Positions 18,830 through 27,794 of a DNA stretch of 64,000 nucleotides are shown here, piece after piece (within the stretch, counting starts at the first letter, position 1; every line of letters begins with the position of its first letter). Position numbers and translations under genes: made by a program. The DNA lies in assembly GCF_029028005.1 (NCBI RefSeq), contig NZ_JAOTPO010000004.1, positions 186,001 to 250,000 of the forward strand, written 5' to 3'. This DNA comes from Alkalihalobacterium chitinilyticum (lineage in GTDB: Bacteria; Bacillota; Bacilli; Bacillales; Bacillaceae_F). Under the pieces are notes generated by a model. The model saw only the letters and a list, made by a program, of their open reading frames with translations. It was not told the origin of the DNA and did no database searches.

Positions 18830-20053
18830 GTGAAAAAATTCATTTATTTTACCTTCCTCACTCTGCTCGTCACTTGCCTCATCGGGTGCTGGGATCTTAC
18901 TGAGATCGAAGAAATTGGATTTGTAGTCGGCATTGGATTAGATCCTACAGAAAATGAAGAAAGAAAGTTAAGGATGTATGAGCGAGAAAGAGGCCACCGT
19001 ATTTCTCCGAAAGCAGAACATCCCCAATTATTTGATGCGACCTTTAACGTTTCTGTCCCTAGCAAAATTGAAGCACAAGAAGGTGGAAGAACAGGGCGAG
19101 CTTTTTTTAACATTACAACAACTGATTTGACGAATTTCAATTCGATACGTCAAGTTTCTGCAAGAAGAAGTAGAAGACTCAATTTTGAGCATTTAAAAGT
19201 ATTGATCATCAATGAAAGCCTTGTTAAGAGCGGACCCATGCTTAAACATTTAGTGGATTTGTATATTCGCGACCATGAAATGAGGAGAAAATCTTATGTT
19301 TATATTACAAGTGCAAATACGAAAGATATTTTAAATGTTAAGTTGCCACTTGAAGAATTGATCACCACTTCCATTGTAGACATTACGGATAATTACGAAG
19401 CTAATTTGGCGATGCCTTCACCTACGACAATGGGTGATATAGCCACTCATATTACGGGCGAAAAGAGTTTTATTATCCCGCAAATTAAACCAGTTGGTAA
19501 TGATTTGAGGATCACAGGAGCCGCAGTTTTTCTAGGAACAGAATCCACGATGCGAGGTTGGTTAACTGAAGAAGAGGTAAAAGGCTATAACTGGGTTATT
19601 GGTGATGCCGAAAGTGTGATTATTGAAGCGGAATACGAGGAAGGTCAAGGAGAATTCTTTGTGTACGAAGTAATTACTATGGCTTCTACCATTGACTATC
19701 GCCGTGAGAATAACCGTAATATATTTGATATTAAAGTAAAAGCGGAAGGGTCTTTTGCAGAAAGTTGGCTTCATGATGTGGACATTAGTAATGAGCAAAC
19801 GATCCGTGAACTAGAGGAATTGATCGAAAAAGCAATTGTTCGCCAAGTCAAAAATAGTATCGAAAAAGTTCAGAATGATTTTCAAGCAGATATCTTCGGA
19901 TTCCATAATAAAGTTCGTCAACAACAATATCCTTATTGGAAAACGATTAAAGAACACTGGGAAGGTGAAGGCGGGGAGTTCCAACATGCCGAAGTAAATG
20001 TGTCAGCCGCCGTTAAAATTCGCCATTATATGTTAAATGAACGCCTAGACTAA
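18830..20053 (+). CDS. Spore germinant receptor, C subunit lipoprotein
   Basis: The 407-residue product begins at GTG 18830 with a GGGGGGG run upstream. It has a signal peptide with lipobox LIGC followed by WDLTEIEEIGFVVGIGLD, the standard start of GerAC/GerKC proteins. The C-terminal part (FSVKVKAEGSFAESW-like region and helix IRELEELIEKAIVRQVKNSI) fits the third domain. It is anchored on the outer face of the spore inner membrane and is needed for receptor function. A 92-base gap from gerB is longer than usual within this operon. Confidence 0.9.
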   Translation: MKKFIYFTFLTLLVTCLIGCWDLTEIEEIGFVVGIGLDPTENEERKLRMYERERGHRISPKAEHPQLFDATFNVSVPSKIEAQEGGRTGRAFFNITTTDLTNFNSIRQVSARRSRRLNFEHLKVLIINESLVKSGPMLKHLVDLYIRDHEMRRKSYVYITSANTKDILNVKLPLEELITTSIVDITDNYEANLAMPSPTTMGDIATHITGEKSFIIPQIKPVGNDLRITGAAVFLGTESTMRGWLTEEEVKGYNWVIGDAESVIIEAEYEEGQGEFFVYEVITMASTIDYRRENNRNIFDIKVKAEGSFAESWLHDVDISNEQTIRELEELIEKAIVRQVKNSIEKVQNDFQADIFGFHNKVRQQQYPYWKTIKEHWEGEGGEFQHAEVNVSAAVKIRHYMLNERLD

Positions 20054-20075
20054 TCAGGCATTGGAGGTGACCCGA

Positions 20076-21605
20076 ATGTATAGAAAATTATTAAAAAAAT
20101 TAAATGCAAATAAAGTTCGTTCAAAAGCTGAATATAAACTTGAGGTGTCTCCTGTTATAGATGAAATGGTTACTTCCGTTAAGAACATCGTTGGTGAAAG
20201 TGATGACATCGTCCAACGTGATTTCGTCATTGGAAAAGAATTAAAAGCGACCTTATTTTATGTTGACGGCTTAGCCGATGAAAATGGAATTGAAACAAAA
20301 GTAATTAAACCTCTTCTACATTTTACTGAAGATGCAGTTGCACGTTTAAAAGGTGATGCTTTATTAAATCATTTAACAAAAGAGGTTACCAATTTCATTG
20401 AATTTTCGATTGAAACGACGTACGATGATGCTATCTTACCTCTCATGTCAGGGGAAACATTACTCGTCATTGATGGCATTCCCAAGTTCATTTTATTAGA
20501 AACGAGAAGCTTTAATCAGCGTGCAATCGAAGAGCCTGAAAGTGAAATTGTTGTTCGGGGGCCTCGTGACGGGTTCAATGAAGTTCTTCATACAAATGTC
20601 ATGTTACTTCGGAGACGAATTAGAGACCCAAATTTGACGGTACAATTCGGGCAAATTGGACGGAGAGCTAAAAATGATTTTGCCCTTCTCTATGTGAAAG
20701 GTATTGCAAACATGGAGCTAGTAGAGGAAATGCGCTATAGGATTTCTTGTATTGATACAGATAATATAGAAGGGACGGGTGGCCTAGAACAATATGTTGA
20801 GGATAATGTATTATCCCCTTTTCCGCAATTAATTAGAACTGAACGACCCGACAAAACAACTTCACACCTTTTTAATGGGAAAGTTGTTATCGTATTGGAT
20901 GGAACGCCGTTTGCTTTAATTGCACCACTAACATTTGAAGAATATTTTAAGTCGCCAGAAGATAACTATGACCGCTGGCAAATTAGCTCATTATACCGCG
21001 TGCTCCGGTATGCTGGTGCATTTATTGCGATGTTTCTGCCTGCACTTTATATAGCAATGGTATCGTATCATCAAGGAATGATTCCAACTACATTAGCTCT
21101 TTCAATTGCAGGTTCGCGTGAGGGTGTTCCATTCCCAGCCTTTGTAGAGGCACTCCTGATGGAATTCACGATCGAGTTACTGCGGGAAGCTGGGGTGCGA
21201 TTGCCACGTCCTGTTGGTCAAACGATTGGCATTGTCGGCGGTCTTGTCATTGGGGATGCTGCCGTTCGGGCAGGAATTGTAAGTCCTATCATGGTCATCG
21301 TTGTCGCCTTAACAGCGATAGCCTCCTTCTCACTCCCAGCCTATAACATCAGTATTACATTTCGGATGTTACGGTTTGGTGTTATGATAGCCGCCGCCGT
21401 ATTTGGCCTGTTCGGTATCGTTATCTCTTATATTCTAATTAACATTCATCTTGTCGGTTTACGTAGCTTCGGAAGCTATTATACATCACCGTATGCACCC
21501 TATTACTTTGCAAATTGGCTTGACCTCGTAATTAAGGCTCCTGTCACAGTAATTAAAAAAAGAAAAGCAGAACCAAAGACAGAAGACCCGAACCGTCAAG
21601 TCTAA
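20076..21605 (+). CDS. Spore germinant receptor, A subunit
   Basis: The 509-residue protein matches GerAA/KA: a large soluble N-terminal domain (RDFVIGKELKATLFYVDGLAD, ETRSFNQRAIEEPESEIVVRGPRDGF) and a C-terminal membrane domain with about five spans, including SREGVPFPAFVEALLMEFTI and the conserved RLPRPVGQTIGIVGGLVIGDAAV. The ATG at 20076 is preceded by GGAGGTGA; a TTG five codons earlier overlaps that site. It oligomerises to form the ion channel part of the receptor. The operon ends here. Confidence 0.93.
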   Translation: MYRKLLKKLNANKVRSKAEYKLEVSPVIDEMVTSVKNIVGESDDIVQRDFVIGKELKATLFYVDGLADENGIETKVIKPLLHFTEDAVARLKGDALLNHLTKEVTNFIEFSIETTYDDAILPLMSGETLLVIDGIPKFILLETRSFNQRAIEEPESEIVVRGPRDGFNEVLHTNVMLLRRRIRDPNLTVQFGQIGRRAKNDFALLYVKGIANMELVEEMRYRISCIDTDNIEGTGGLEQYVEDNVLSPFPQLIRTERPDKTTSHLFNGKVVIVLDGTPFALIAPLTFEEYFKSPEDNYDRWQISSLYRVLRYAGAFIAMFLPALYIAMVSYHQGMIPTTLALSIAGSREGVPFPAFVEALLMEFTIELLREAGVRLPRPVGQTIGIVGGLVIGDAAVRAGIVSPIMVIVVALTAIASFSLPAYNISITFRMLRFGVMIAAAVFGLFGIVISYILINIHLVGLRSFGSYYTSPYAPYYFANWLDLVIKAPVTVIKKRKAEPKTEDPNRQV

Positions 21606-21658
21606 TAATTCTTAACTATAGGTCATGTTACTGAGTCTAATCCTTCTTTCACCCAAAA

Positions 21659-21736
21659 ATGAGGTTGTCTCAAAGTAGTGCCAAACACAGTAGACGCATG
21701 TAAACTACCGTGAAGGGACAATTGAGCCAACCTCGC
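21659..21736. terminator. Imperfect inverted repeat between convergent genes
   Basis: TGAGGTTGTCTCAA near 21661 pairs imperfectly with TTGAGCCAACCTC near 21723, with a loop of about 50 bases. It separates the germination operon from the convergent lipoprotein gene. Confidence 0.4.
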
Positions 21737-21749
21737 TGGTTATTAAAAA

Positions 21750-22406
21750 CTATTGTAAAATTTGTATCTCACTTTCAGCTTTCAAATCCGCAAGAAGTTC
21801 GTTTAGTAACTCTCCTCGCCGCTTCTGGATCACATTGGCTTCAATCGTTGGTCTCACCTGTTCTAAATCAATTTCACCTTCCGTAAAGCCATTATATTGT
21901 TGAAGTAATTCATCGATTTCATCCTCGGATACTTCAAGTCCCTCTAAGTATCGCTCAACGAAAAGATCAATTTTTAACATTTCCTCTAAATCTTTTTCCG
22001 TCAGTTGATTTGCCTTCAATTCCTCTAAGAATTCAGCTTCATCGGCATAATTCTCTCTAATTTCATTCATGTGCTCTTCTATATAGGCGTCATTTATCCC
22101 ATCACGTTCAGCAGCCTGGAGCAATAACACCTTACTAATTAAATCTTCTAGAATCTGCTCCTCAATTTGACGAATAAAATGGGGCTCTTCTGTATCAAGT
22201 CCATCCTCTTCATACATTCTTTTTCTGTGTTCCACTAATTCCTGAAATTCAGAATTATGTATTTTCTCATCATTAATAATCGCAACAATGGTCATTTCAT
22301 CATTTGGTAGTTGAACTTCTTCTTGTTCTAATTTTTCGCTTCCCGAACATCCAGCCAGTCCAATAAAGAAAATAGCTGTTAAGAAAATATAAACATAACG
22401 AAACAC
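21750..22406 (-). CDS. Lipoprotein with SurA N-terminal-like domain
   Basis: The 218-residue protein has a signal peptide ending in LAGC and then a helical region resembling the SurA/PrsA N-terminal chaperone domain (VAIINDEKIHNSEFQELVEHRKRMYEE, ILEDLISKVLLLQAAERDGI). The parvulin peptidyl-prolyl isomerase domain that usually follows is absent. It is strongly acidic. A role as an exported-protein chaperone outside the membrane is plausible. I take the GTG at 22406, which has AGAGAGG eight bases upstream, over an in-frame GTG seven codons earlier that lacks one. Confidence 0.8.
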   Translation of the reverse strand: MFRYVYIFLTAIFFIGLAGCSGSEKLEQEEVQLPNDEMTIVAIINDEKIHNSEFQELVEHRKRMYEEDGLDTEEPHFIRQIEEQILEDLISKVLLLQAAERDGINDAYIEEHMNEIRENYADEAEFLEELKANQLTEKDLEEMLKIDLFVERYLEGLEVSEDEIDELLQQYNGFTEGEIDLEQVRPTIEANVIQKRRGELLNELLADLKAESEIQILQ

Positions 22407-22575
22407 GGAATCATCCTCTCTATTCACTTTTCCAATAGTTAGGATTTTAAAACGGATTGGGCATAATGTAAAGAATGTTACCTGAGTGTAAATTACATGT
22501 AGTGTGAAAAACAGCTATAAAACTAGCCTTCAACCTTAATTTGTAAAATTATGTACTGAATTTCATTATGACATG

Positions 22576-22617
22576 TTGAAGGACTGGTAAGGCAACCCCT
22601 GCTTTCCAGTCCTTCAA
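22576..22617. terminator. Strong hairpin downstream of the M20 gene
   Basis: TTGAAGGACTGG pairs perfectly with CCAGTCCTTCAA across 18 bases, about 110 bases beyond the stop at 22729. It lacks a T-tract, so termination is probable but not certain. Confidence 0.5.
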
Positions 22618-22728
22618 TAACACTACTTGTAGAATTTAATCGGTAAAGAGACAAATCTCCCGGTATTTGTTTGATTGAAGAAGGTCTTTTAACAATAAAT
22701 TCTTATGTGATGCATTCTAGTAATCCGT

Positions 22729-23868
22729 TTAGATATTCTCATTGTTAAGTTTATTCATCGTGTTCACCACCACGTTTGTTAAAATTTCAACTCCCTTGAA
22801 TATAGCTTCTTTTTCAAAAGTCATATGCGGGTGATGAAGTCCTGGCTTTAAATCACATCCTAAACCTAGCATCGTTGCTTTTAGATGCGGTCGTTTTAAT
22901 GTATAAAAATGAAAGTCATCTCCGCCAGTTGTGATAATTGGTGGTCTATGTTTCTCTTCTCCTAAAACTTCTTTAATCGCTCCGCTCATCATCTCTGTTG
23001 CTTCAGCATTCACTTCGGCAGCAGCAATATAAGCAGCCTGAGACAGTTGAATGTCTACATCATAATGGTTCGCCAAAGTGCTAGCGATCTTTTCCACACG
23101 TGAAGACAATTCATTCATCACAACATTTGATTGTGCTCGTAAATCTAAACTAAAGCTCGCATTACCTGGGATGATGTTTGCACTGTCTCCACCAGCCATA
23201 AATTTGGTCACTTTCACTGAGTAGGGAACCATCGGATCGAGATGGATTCCTTTTAAAAGAGAAACCAGTTCAGCTCCGACTTCAATTGCATTAGCCCCAA
23301 GATGCGGTCGTGCCCCATGTACGTCTGCTCCCTTAATTTTTCCGTTGATAAACCTCGCTGCCCCGTGATGGATCGCTGGAACTGCGTAGCCATTATCTAA
23401 TTCTTGAAACGGTCTTAAATGCACTCCATATAGAAAATCTACATCGTCGATAACTCCCTTTTCCACAAGTTTTAAGGCACCCGTTCCTTTTTCCTCTGCA
23501 GGTTGGAAAATTAATTTTATTTTCCCTGCAGGTTCATAGTTCAATTCCTTTAAAGCGAACATGACCCCTAAGACGATGGACATATGAGCATCGTGTCCAC
23601 ATGAATGATTAGCGCAAAATGTACCATTCACCTCTTGCCACAGCGCATCCATATCCGCACGAACCGCTACAACAGGTTTTCCGCTTCCTACTTCTCCAAT
23701 TACCCCTGTACAATCATCAAAATTCGTCACTTTCCAACCATTATCTCTCAATGTGTTTGCTATGTATTCTGTCGTTTTTACTTCCTGCCAACTAATTTCC
23801 GGATGTTGATGTAAGTAATCAAAGACTTGCATCACAGTCGGTTTGATTTTTTCAATGATTTTGTCCAA
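22729..23868 (-). CDS. M20-family amidohydrolase (AmhX-like)
   Basis: The 379-residue metallohydrolase carries the M20D signature: HQHPEISWQEVKT near residue 20, RADMDAL near residue 70, SCGHDAHMS near residue 90, FQPAEEKGTGA near residue 126 and HHPHMTFE near the C-terminus. These supply the zinc-binding Asp, Glu, His and Cys residues. Related enzymes deacylate N-acyl amino acids or cleave indole-amino acid conjugates; the substrate here is unknown. The TTG start follows GGAAGGG. It is monocistronic. Confidence 0.85.
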   Translation of the reverse strand: MDKIIEKIKPTVMQVFDYLHQHPEISWQEVKTTEYIANTLRDNGWKVTNFDDCTGVIGEVGSGKPVVAVRADMDALWQEVNGTFCANHSCGHDAHMSIVLGVMFALKELNYEPAGKIKLIFQPAEEKGTGALKLVEKGVIDDVDFLYGVHLRPFQELDNGYAVPAIHHGAARFINGKIKGADVHGARPHLGANAIEVGAELVSLLKGIHLDPMVPYSVKVTKFMAGGDSANIIPGNASFSLDLRAQSNVVMNELSSRVEKIASTLANHYDVDIQLSQAAYIAAAEVNAEATEMMSGAIKEVLGEEKHRPPIITTGGDDFHFYTLKRPHLKATMLGLGCDLKPGLHHPHMTFEKEAIFKGVEILTNVVVNTMNKLNNENI

Positions 23869-23973
23869 TGTAATTAACCCTTCCTTTGTCTCAATAAAAA
23901 ATATTCGCTTCTATTTTGCTAGATTTTAGCACAACACAATCCTACACTTTTACAAAATATTGGAATTTGACAT

Positions 23974-24002
23974 TTGACCAATAAAAAAAATATCGATATA
24001 AT
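23974..24002 (+). promoter_or_regulatory. Promoter of the RDD-family gene
   Basis: TTGACC (23974-23979) and TATAAT (23997-24002) with a 17-base spacer, 73 bases before the start codon. Confidence 0.7.
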
Positions 24003-24074
24003 AACTATTTAGGAAATATAAACAATTTTACAAAAATTTAACCAAGAAATCAATTCTTGCAAGGGGGAAACATA

Positions 24075-24566
24075 TTGGAACTTAGAGACGATCCAGAATT
24101 ACAAGAACGGTTTCTACACCCAAATCTACGAGCGGGTGGCTGGATACGTTCAATCGCTTTATTTTACGATCTAGTCATCCTTACGATGGCACTATATATG
24201 ACATCCGCACTTACCACAATATGGATGATGACAACGACCAACTCGCTATTTATAGGAGACCCAGAACGTGCCCGACAAGACATCTGGGAAAATGAACCGC
24301 ATTTATTTATTATTAATTATGCCATTTTAGGTGCTGTTTTTCTTATTTATCAAGTCATTTATCCTGCATTTAAACGTCGCTCAATTGGTATGATGATAGC
24401 CGACTTAACATTAGTCGATGAACAGCGGCAAGAGCTCACAAAGTGGCACTATATTAAACGAGAATGTTGGAAACTCCTCTTGTTCCCTACCTTCTTCCTT
24501 TCTTTTGGTAAAAACAGACGGACACTGTATGACAAAATGAGTAAGACCTATTTAATGAAATACTAA
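24075..24566 (+). CDS. RDD-family membrane protein
   Basis: The 163-residue protein has the RDD arrangement: an Arg near the start of span 1 (LRAGGWIRSIALFYDLVIL, with Arg and Asp), a second span (LFIINYAILGAVFLIYQVIYP) followed by RRSIGMMIADLTLVD, and a third (LLLFPTFFLSFGKNRRTLYDKMSKTYLM). Some RDD proteins act as Na+/H+ antiporters or as accessory membrane proteins, so ion transport is possible. The TTG at 24075 is chosen because AAGGGGG lies eight bases upstream. Confidence 0.8.
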   Translation: MELRDDPELQERFLHPNLRAGGWIRSIALFYDLVILTMALYMTSALTTIWMMTTTNSLFIGDPERARQDIWENEPHLFIINYAILGAVFLIYQVIYPAFKRRSIGMMIADLTLVDEQRQELTKWHYIKRECWKLLLFPTFFLSFGKNRRTLYDKMSKTYLMKY

Positions 24567-24685
24567 TTATGTAAGGACAGCGTTTCATAATTGGCAAATA
24601 TCTATTCTTATAAGTTAGCAGCAAACGAGCTATTATCGTGCTTTTTTCTTCATAGAAAGATAGAGCGAACGTATTTATAAAAAAT

Positions 24686-24734
24686 AGAGCTAAGATATTA
24701 TCCCCTTTTTTAGGATCACATTAGTCTTAGCTCT
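24686..24734 (+). terminator. Hairpin after the RDD-family gene
   Basis: AGAGCTAAGA at 24686-24695 pairs with TCTTAGCTCT at 24725-24734; a T-run sits in the loop. It is followed closely by a second hairpin. Confidence 0.45.
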
Positions 24735-24741
24735 AGTTAAA

Positions 24742-24761
24742 GGCGTCAACTCTTTGACGCC
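24742..24761 (+). terminator. Compact intrinsic terminator
   Basis: GGCGTCA pairs with TGACGCC around a six-base loop, then CTATTTT. It precedes the 51-bp repeat array. Confidence 0.6.
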
Positions 24762-24777
24762 CTATTTTACGTTTCTT

Positions 24778-24955
24778 TCTATTTTTCGGTCACCAACCAT
24801 CACTTTGATGACCATTTTTTCGCTTCCCACTACTTTTCGGTCTTCATCACCCCTTTTGATGACCGTTTTTTTACTTCCTTCTATTTTTCGGTCTTCATCC
24901 CTCGCTTTGAGGACCGTTTTTTCGCTTCCTCCTATTTTTCGGTCACCAATGCTCG
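24778..24955. repeat. 51-bp tandem repeat array, about 3.5 copies, each a hairpin with T-tract
   Basis: Units begin at about 24779, 24830, 24881 and 24932, exactly 51 bp apart, each opening with CTATTTTTCGGTC or CTACTTTTCGGTC. Within each full unit GGTCWTCATC-like and GATGACC-like arms can pair, followed by six or seven T and a CGCTTCC-like or TACTTCC-like end. Fifty-one bases is 17 codons, so an 88-codon frame stays open on the minus strand, but it is composed of the repeat and lacks a convincing ribosome site. Confidence 0.85.
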
Positions 24956-25032
24956 CTCCACTTAACCGCAAGAACCCCAAAAACTGATTTTCACCTAATA
25001 ATTTACGACCACGCACTCCCAAATTCACCCTG

Positions 25033-26568
25033 TCACAAAAACAGCGCTACAATCATTCCTGCCAGCCCGATCACTGTCATTGCATAGACAGGTTTTACGG
25101 CCATATCACCATTATTTTCCATCGCTCGACCGAACATTAAAAATACTAAAGGATGGACTAGAAACGGCATTGAAAAGATGAATGGAATGAGTAGAGCGGC
25201 TTCTGTACCGAACATTCCACCTTGGATGGCGGCAAATAACCCAAAGTGTGAAATAGCAGAGGCTTGTGCCATCGCAGCATAATCCATGGCTAGTGGACTT
25301 AATGAAAGAAACGCAAGCCCCCCAAACACGGCACAAATCTGCCATCCAAATGAAAATTGCATCAGGGCTGTGACTTCATAACGATCTTCCCCTTTAGCTT
25401 TTCGCAAGTTCTTCAAAGATAAAGCGGTAAGGAAAACACCCACTGAAACGAGCAAAAACGTTGGAATGAACCATAAGTTGCCACGGTCAGCACTTACGGC
25501 TAAAATTGAGAAAACAAAAATATGGCCGAAAAACGGAATGTTAATCATAATCGGTGCACGTGTTGCAGCGACTTTACCGAAGTCCCCAGCCGTACAGGCA
25601 CCTGTTAACCCCGAGTGAGAAAGGGCTCCCGCCATACCTGGTGCCAAGTTTCTAACATTAGCCGTTCGTGCAAAGTACATCAGCAAAGCAATGCCGCCAA
25701 ACATCCATAATAATTGCCCAAAAAAGCTATAGACGAGGACAGCATTCACACCTGGGATACCAAATGCATCTCCTATTCGGGATCCTCCAATTAAAAAGTT
25801 GGCTGCAAGAACAATCGGAATACCTGCAAATAAGAGAGCTCGTAACGTCGGTCCAAACGACCAATTATAAAACACGGCACCAAGTGCTGCTGCAATCATC
25901 ATCGCAAAGAAGATTTGAGGCAGTGCGATAATGGATGCTACCAATTGTGCAACGTAATAAGAACTAATTAATATACCGATAATTCCAATGATTTCAATAA
26001 AACCCTTACGTAAATAAAGATGTTTGTCCGAAATCTCCGCTTTATTATCGATTAAAATGATCGAACCAACGAGACCAATATATGCAACAACAGGATAGTA
26101 CGATGCCAGCATGTCCTCCGGATGCGTCCCTAGTAATACACGACCAACCCCTTCAATACCGAGTAACAGGAAAAAAGCTCGGACGATAAAGAATAATTGT
26201 GTCCGACTCGTCCCAAGTACCAATTCTTCATCGGATGGAACCATCATATTATCTTCGTCCAACGGCTTTTTGCCGATAATTTTACGAAGCTCTTGACCAC
26301 CAACAAAAAAGGAAACGGTAAGAGCAATGATCGTCGTTTTAGCCATCAAGTCGATGAGTGGAAAATCATCAAGGCCTGGTGTAGATACCCCGCTGTACTC
26401 AAGTATGTAACCCATTGCTAACCCAAAGATAACGATAATTAATATCGGAGAATACCTCGTCCCCGCTACCACTGTTCTTGCAATGAGAACCATCGGAACT
26501 AAGAATAAAAAAATAATCCAAAACTGATTAATTAACTGCAAATTTGTAAGCTGTTCTGAGATGTCCAT
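25033..26568 (-). CDS. Large polytopic membrane protein, probable transporter
   Basis: The 511-residue product has about 13 hydrophobic segments and few loops longer than 20 residues, apart from one acidic loop (GKKPLDEDNMMVPSDEELVLG) near residue 100. Internal motifs such as FFVGGQELRK and GALSHSGLTGACTAGDFGKV hint at a secondary carrier with re-entrant, small-residue-rich segments, distantly like Na+/glutamate symporters, but I cannot assign a family. The ATG follows AAAGGGGATC. A piece of the structured repeat at 35.6 kb lies in its leader. Confidence 0.6.
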   Translation of the reverse strand: MDISEQLTNLQLINQFWIIFLFLVPMVLIARTVVAGTRYSPILIIVIFGLAMGYILEYSGVSTPGLDDFPLIDLMAKTTIIALTVSFFVGGQELRKIIGKKPLDEDNMMVPSDEELVLGTSRTQLFFIVRAFFLLLGIEGVGRVLLGTHPEDMLASYYPVVAYIGLVGSIILIDNKAEISDKHLYLRKGFIEIIGIIGILISSYYVAQLVASIIALPQIFFAMMIAAALGAVFYNWSFGPTLRALLFAGIPIVLAANFLIGGSRIGDAFGIPGVNAVLVYSFFGQLLWMFGGIALLMYFARTANVRNLAPGMAGALSHSGLTGACTAGDFGKVAATRAPIMINIPFFGHIFVFSILAVSADRGNLWFIPTFLLVSVGVFLTALSLKNLRKAKGEDRYEVTALMQFSFGWQICAVFGGLAFLSLSPLAMDYAAMAQASAISHFGLFAAIQGGMFGTEAALLIPFIFSMPFLVHPLVFLMFGRAMENNGDMAVKPVYAMTVIGLAGMIVALFL

Positions 26569-26587
26569 TAACGATCCCCTTTTTTCT

Positions 26588-26632
26588 AATAAAGTGAAAC
26601 TTTTTCAGCAGGGCTTTGCTCATCCCCCACAG
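26588..26632. repeat. Partial copy of the 35.6-kb structured element's end
   Basis: AATAAAGTGAAACTTT is shared exactly with 35605-35620, and the distal TCCCCCAC is shared too, while the intervening hairpin arm has drifted. It lies 20-65 bases ahead of the membrane-protein start at 26568, on that gene's leader. Confidence 0.6.
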
Positions 26633-26831
26633 GAAAATTCATTATTTTATTTTGAATTAACAAGTTCTTTCTCATACATAAAAATGAAATTTAAGAAGGT
26701 TTAGCTTTCGGTCTAGAAGTAGACTTTTCTTTTTTCTCGCACTAAATAAAAATTGAACTGAAATAAAACGTAGTGTTGACTTAGGAAAATACTACTTAGA
26801 AATAGCTTTACCATCTTCTTTTGGACAACAA

Positions 26832-26857
26832 AGAAGTTGCCTGAAACGACAACTTCT
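26832..26857 (-). terminator. Intrinsic terminator after purC
   Basis: On the minus strand AGAAGTTG pairs with CAACTTCT around ten bases and is followed by a short T-rich stretch, 20 bases past the purC stop. Confidence 0.65.
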
Positions 26858-26876
26858 GCTTAATAACTATTTCTAC

Positions 26877-27563
26877 TTATTGTTGTAACATTAATTTTTC
26901 TAACTGTAATGGCTCGATGTATTCACCGTTTTTGTAGGCTCTCATATTGCCACCTGAAATTTCATCGATAAGAACGATTTCTTTATTGTCTCCTACACGG
27001 CCAAATTCAAACTTAATATCATATAATTCAATCTCTTTTTTGGCTAACTCTTCTTTTACGACGTTACCAATTTTCTTCGTTAAATCTTTTAACACACTGT
27101 ATTCGTCTTTAGAAAGTATGCCTAGCATATCAAGAGCATCTTCAGAAATAGGAGGATCTTGACGATCGTCATCTTTCAGCGTCACTTCTACAAATGCGTC
27201 CAACTCTTGTCCTTCCTCTGCATACATACCGTAACGACGTAAAAAACTTCCAACTGCTCGGTAACGACAAATAACTTCAAGCCCTTTACCAAACACCTCA
27301 GCAGGTTTTACCGTCATCGTGCCTTCCTCGATGTTGGAGTCTATGTAGTGAGTTGGAATCTCTTTCTCTTTTAATGTTTCAAAAAAGAATGCTGTTAATC
27401 TTAATCCAGCTTTTCCAGCACCTTCAATCGAAAGTCCAACCGTATTGGCACCTGGATCAAAAACTCCATTCTCTCCCGTTACATCATCCTTGAACTTTAA
27501 TAAATAATGCCCATTCTCTAATTCATATACATCTTTTGTCTTACCTGTGTATGTAAGTTTCAT
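26877..27563 (-). CDS. purC: Phosphoribosylaminoimidazole-succinocarboxamide synthase
   Basis: This 228-residue SAICAR synthetase joins carboxyaminoimidazole ribotide and aspartate with ATP in purine synthesis. Family motifs are KLTYTGKTKDVYELENGHYL, the ATP-binding core, EVICRYRAVGSFLRRYG near residue 97, and LIDEISGGNMRAYKNGEYIEP near the end. It stands alone, with its own terminator, and is not flanked by other pur genes. Its sequence is of the shorter divergent type rather than the usual Bacillus purEKBCSQLF form, so it may be a second copy. Confidence 0.88.
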   Translation of the reverse strand: MKLTYTGKTKDVYELENGHYLLKFKDDVTGENGVFDPGANTVGLSIEGAGKAGLRLTAFFFETLKEKEIPTHYIDSNIEEGTMTVKPAEVFGKGLEVICRYRAVGSFLRRYGMYAEEGQELDAFVEVTLKDDDRQDPPISEDALDMLGILSKDEYSVLKDLTKKIGNVVKEELAKKEIELYDIKFEFGRVGDNKEIVLIDEISGGNMRAYKNGEYIEPLQLEKLMLQQ

Positions 27564-27794
27564 CTATACTACACCCTTTCCCCATTTAATAACTGCCTAT
27601 GATGTATTATGCAACAAATTGTCACAGAAACCAATATCTTGTCAGTGAGTATTTTATGAAAACTTTTTAAGTAGTTACATCGGATTACTATGATTTATAA
27701 GAGAATAGAACTAGCTTTTAACTAATCGACCTAAGACATTCCATATGTATTTCCCGAGTCGATAAAACCCATTCACTACCTATGTTCATGAAAT

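Noticed and set aside
24778-24955. CRISPR array at the 51-bp repeat
   Set aside because: Units are contiguous without unique spacers and no cas gene is present. The same applies to the 38.5-kb array.
24762-25028. An 88-codon minus-strand frame with 17-residue repeats (DRKIxGSEKTVIK type)
   Set aside because: It arises from the 51-bp tandem repeat, which is a multiple of three. There is no convincing ribosome site and the DNA-level hairpins explain the conservation.
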